Assembly: GCA_015487535.1 (NCBI GenBank) | Contig: WFPN01000079.1 | Span: 1-6,769, forward strand | Direction of reading: 5' to 3' | DNA: 6,769 nt | Origin: Aquificaceae bacterium | GTDB taxonomy: Bacteria; Aquificota; Aquificia; Aquificales; Aquificaceae | In this document: positions 4,548-6,769 of the stretch, piece by piece | Layout: each line of letters begins with the position of its first letter | Position numbering within the stretch: position 1 is the stretch's first letter | Translations under genes and position numbers: made by a program | Notes under the pieces: generated by a model | The model's database searches: none | The model's input: the letters and a program-made list of their open reading frames with translations, nothing else | What the model was told of the DNA's origin: nothing

Positions 4548-5647
4548 GGAAGTTCGTTCTCTTGCTTGCCTTGGCAGGCTTGGTATATGCGGGAGAGGAA
4601 CACAAACACGAGGAGAAAGGGGATCACGGACACGGTAAGGAAGAGATCCACATGACACAAGCCCATATAGAGGAGCTCGGGATAAAGCTCTACACACTGA
4701 AAAAGGAGCCTTCGGGAAAGATCATCAAGATGCCCGCCGAGGTGGAGGAGAACCCCCTTCTCAACTACTCCATCTTCAGCCCGGTGGAAGGTATAGTGAG
4801 AAAGCTCTACGTGAAGGAGGGAGACCGCGTTAAGAAAGGTTCCCCACTCGCAGAGATATACTCTCCGGAGCTCGCCAACCTTATAGGGGACGTTCAGATG
4901 GCCAAGGTGAACATGGAGAGTGCCAGAAAGGTCTTTGAGAGGGACAGAGAGCTTTACTCCCAGAAGGTAATACCGTACACACGCTTCTACAACTCCATGG
5001 TGGAGTACGAGAGGAGTAAGGGTGAGTACGAAGCCCTACTTGGGAAACTCAACAGCTACGGAGAGGTGAAGGGCTACAACTTGATTATCAGGTCTCCCGG
5101 TGATGGTTACGTGGTTTCCCAAGAGGTTGCCCTGGGAGACAGCGTCGGGCTCGATAGCCTGCTTTTCAAGGTGCACTCACACGAGATCCTGTGGGTCTAT
5201 GGCTGGGCGGACGAGAAATCTGCGATGGAGCTCAGGGAAGGGACGAAGGCCGAGGTGGAGAGCTCGGAAGGTAATCTCCCCTGCCTCATAGACTACATAG
5301 GCCACGAAGTTGACAGGAAAACGAGGCGCGTGAAGGTAAGATGCGTGGTCAAGAACAGAAAACATCTTCTAAAACCCGGTATGTTCGTCAATCTCATCGT
5401 GAGGACTGGTGGAAGGCCGGCCATACTCGTACCCAAGAGTGCGGTCCAGGAAATAGAGGGTGAGAAGGTAGTCTTCGTAAGGACCGAAGATGGTTTCGAA
5501 CCGAGGGAGATAAAGGTCCTTAAAGAGCTGGACGGGTACTACGTGGTCCTCGAAGGCCTTAAGGAAGGCGAGAAGGTAGCGGTGAGCGGGACGGTCTTTT
5601 TAAAGACCAAACTCGTTGGAGTCGAAGAGGGTGGACACGCTCACTAA
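4544..5647 (+). CDS. Efflux RND transporter periplasmic adaptor, CzcB/CusB type, with His-rich ends
   Basis: With the ATG at 4544 the protein has 367 residues. A signal peptide (1-16, ending LVYA) is followed by a His-rich mature N-terminus (H20, H22, H28, H30, H36, H41 among acidic residues), and the protein ends GGHAH. The barrel-sandwich/lipoyl half SPVEGIVRKLYVKEGDRVKK (79-98) leads to SPEL (107-110), a helical hairpin about 111-170, and the second half IIRSPGDGYVVSQEVALGD (181-199). A beta-barrel follows (about 210-290, with HSHEILWVYGWADE and PGMFVNL), then the membrane-proximal domain (about 291-350). The adaptor bridges the inner-membrane pump and the TolC-family channel in the periplasm. 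The His clusters suggest capture of a metal such as zinc, cobalt, nickel or copper; CusB instead uses Met ligands, so a CzcB-like substrate is slightly favoured (inference). Two Cys (247, 267) lie in the beta-barrel. The pump gene starts 13 bp downstream. Confidence 0.92.
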   Translation: MRKFVLLLALAGLVYAGEEHKHEEKGDHGHGKEEIHMTQAHIEELGIKLYTLKKEPSGKIIKMPAEVEENPLLNYSIFSPVEGIVRKLYVKEGDRVKKGSPLAEIYSPELANLIGDVQMAKVNMESARKVFERDRELYSQKVIPYTRFYNSMVEYERSKGEYEALLGKLNSYGEVKGYNLIIRSPGDGYVVSQEVALGDSVGLDSLLFKVHSHEILWVYGWADEKSAMELREGTKAEVESSEGNLPCLIDYIGHEVDRKTRRVKVRCVVKNRKHLLKPGMFVNLIVRTGGRPAILVPKSAVQEIEGEKVVFVRTEDGFEPREIKVLKELDGYYVVLEGLKEGEKVAVSGTVFLKTKLVGVEEGGHAH

Positions 5648-5649
5648 AC

Positions 5650-5654
5650 GGAGG
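5650..5654 (+). promoter_or_regulatory. Ribosome binding site of the RND pump gene
   Basis: GGAGG, followed by T, sits 6 bp before the ATG at 5661 in the 13-bp gap after the adaptor TAA, fixing the pump start and showing no separate promoter is needed. Confidence 0.75.
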
Positions 5655-5660
5655 TAAGAG

Positions 5661-6769
5661 ATGTTCAGAGCCATCCTTAGGTTTAGAATACTTGTCCTGA
5701 TAGCGCTCGTGGGCACCGTCCTCTACGGTGTCTGGAGCTTTAAAAAGCTGCCCATAGATGCCTTTCCCGATCCCACACCGGTTCAGGTGAACATATACAC
5801 CGAAGCCCCTGGACTCTCCGCCGAGGAGGTGGAGACCCTCATAACCATACCCGTTGAGTCGGTGATGAATGGACTCAAAGACGTTACTCTCGTGCGTAGC
5901 GTCTCCCTGCCAGCCCTGTCTTACGTTTCCGTCTATTTCAAAGACGGCACAGACATATACTTCGCCAGAAGGCTGGTTATGGAGAAGCTCCCCGATGCGA
6001 GAGAGAGGGTCCCAGAGGGCTTTAACCCCGTCATGGGTCCTAACGCCACGGGTCTCGGAAACGCTCTCCTTTACGTTCTCTACGATGAAAAGGGCAGATA
6101 CACCAACGAGGAGCTAAAGTCTATCTTCCAGCAGTGGGTAGCCCGCCCACTGATAATGAGCGTAGGAGGAGTCGAGGAGATAGTCCAATTCGGTCCCGAG
6201 CTCGCTTACGTGATAGTTCCCGATCCTGACAAGTTCCTCGCTTACGGGATAACCCTTGAGGAGCTTCTGGAGGCCCTTGAGAGGAACAACCTCCTGGTTG
6301 GAGGAGGCTTCTTCCAGTCTGCCGAAGGGGACCTGGTGGTAAGAGGTCTGGGAAGGGTTTATTCAAAAGAAGATCTGCTCAGAATTCCCATAAAGGTGGA
6401 CGAGGATAAGGGGGTGAGCGTCTATCTCAGAGACGTGGCTAAGGTGGTAAAGGGTGAGGTCCCCAACAGAAGGGGGGCCTTCACCATGAACGGAAGGGAG
6501 GTTCAAGGAAACATAGTCGTAAAGAGGATATACGAGAACACCAAGGAAGTGGTGGACAAGGTAAAGGCGAAGCTCGAGGAGATACAGAAGATACTCCCGG
6601 AGGGAGTGAAGATAGAACACCTCTACGACCAGGCGTATCTGACAGAGAAGGCGGTCTCCACCATACAGAAGGCGCTCTTCAGCGGTATGCTCCTGGTCGC
6701 CTTTGTGACCGCCTTTTTGATGGGCAACTTCAGAGCATCGCTGATAGTCATATCCTCCCTACCCCTTAC
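5661..6769 (+). CDS. HME-family RND efflux pump, CzcA/CusA type (3'-truncated by window)
   Basis: An open frame of 369 codons begins at 5661 and runs off the window. The family is about 1,020-1,050 residues, so roughly a third is visible. Transmembrane helix 1 spans about 10-27 and is followed by LPIDAFPDPTPVQVNIYTEA (30-49), the heavy-metal exporter signature (LPIDAxPD..xVQV), and PGLSAEEVETLITIPVE. Further marks are SLPALSYVSVYFKDGTDIYF (82-101), MGPNATGLG (125-133) in the porter domain, and LYDQAYLTEKAV (321-332) just before helix 2 (about 338-355). These pumps trimerise in the inner membrane and use proton influx to export metal ions through the adaptor and outer channel. The residues that separate divalent (CzcA) from monovalent (CusA) pumps, including the charged helix 4 motif and the methionine relay, lie beyond the window, so substrate is undecided. 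It is the third gene of the C-B-A operon. Confidence 0.95.
   Translation, partial: MFRAILRFRILVLIALVGTVLYGVWSFKKLPIDAFPDPTPVQVNIYTEAPGLSAEEVETLITIPVESVMNGLKDVTLVRSVSLPALSYVSVYFKDGTDIYFARRLVMEKLPDARERVPEGFNPVMGPNATGLGNALLYVLYDEKGRYTNEELKSIFQQWVARPLIMSVGGVEEIVQFGPELAYVIVPDPDKFLAYGITLEELLEALERNNLLVGGGFFQSAEGDLVVRGLGRVYSKEDLLRIPIKVDEDKGVSVYLRDVAKVVKGEVPNRRGAFTMNGREVQGNIVVKRIYENTKEVVDKVKAKLEEIQKILPEGVKIEHLYDQAYLTEKAVSTIQKALFSGMLLVAFVTAFLMGNFRASLIVISSLPL

Noticed and set aside
1..6769. Mobile element, CRISPR, tRNA or riboswitch signals
   Set aside because: No transposase or integrase motif, no regularly spaced repeats, no tRNA-like cloverleaf, and gaps are too short (71 bp or less) for a riboswitch.

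Overview
The window looks like chromosomal DNA of a thermophilic, Aquificales-type bacterium. This is inferred from heavy use of ATA (Ile), AGG/AGA (Arg) and AAG/GAG codons, Lys/Glu/Arg-rich proteins, very tight gene packing, and a two-subunit class I fumarase beside an iron-sulfur redox protein, as expected in a reductive TCA cycle organism. No database search was possible, so the species is not assigned. Coding density is very high: the largest gap is 71 bp and no stretch over 300 bp lacks a gene.

Region 1 (1-2133) is central carbon and redox metabolism. The 3' part of a class I fumarate hydratase beta-subunit gene (+) runs into the window and ends at 498. Converging on it with a 4-bp overlap is a minus-strand pair: a GlcF-type protein with two [4Fe-4S] motifs and two CCG domains (2133-940), then a 146-residue protein of unknown function (935-495) 4 bp downstream.

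Region 2 (2134-2204) is a divergent control region. It holds a perfect TATAAT box for the rightward gene, a weaker promoter for the leftward pair, and a CRP-like palindrome (GTGA-N6-TCACA) between them. Neither flanking start codon has a usable Shine-Dalgarno sequence, so both transcripts may be leaderless or nearly so.

Region 3 (2205-6769) is a rightward gene train: a stand-alone ParB/Srx-fold protein, a small exported protein of unknown function, and a CBA-type heavy-metal efflux operon (TolC-family outer-membrane factor, His-tailed periplasmic adaptor, HME-RND pump). The pump is cut by the window end after 369 codons. Start/stop overlaps of the ATGA type join ParB-like to the small gene and the outer-membrane factor to the adaptor. 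A second perfect TATAAT at the very end of the ParB-like gene could start a separate, leaderless transcript for the small gene and the efflux genes. The efflux genes proper each have a strong GGAGG ribosome site. Together the three efflux proteins would form a tripartite channel moving a divalent or monovalent metal ion out of the cell; the His-rich ends of the adaptor favour a metal substrate.

No mobile element, CRISPR array, tRNA or rRNA was seen. The most unusual items are the leaderless-style promoters, the CRP-like site in the divergent region, the two unrecognised small proteins, and an AT-rich inverted repeat with atypical codons at the end of the small exported-protein gene.
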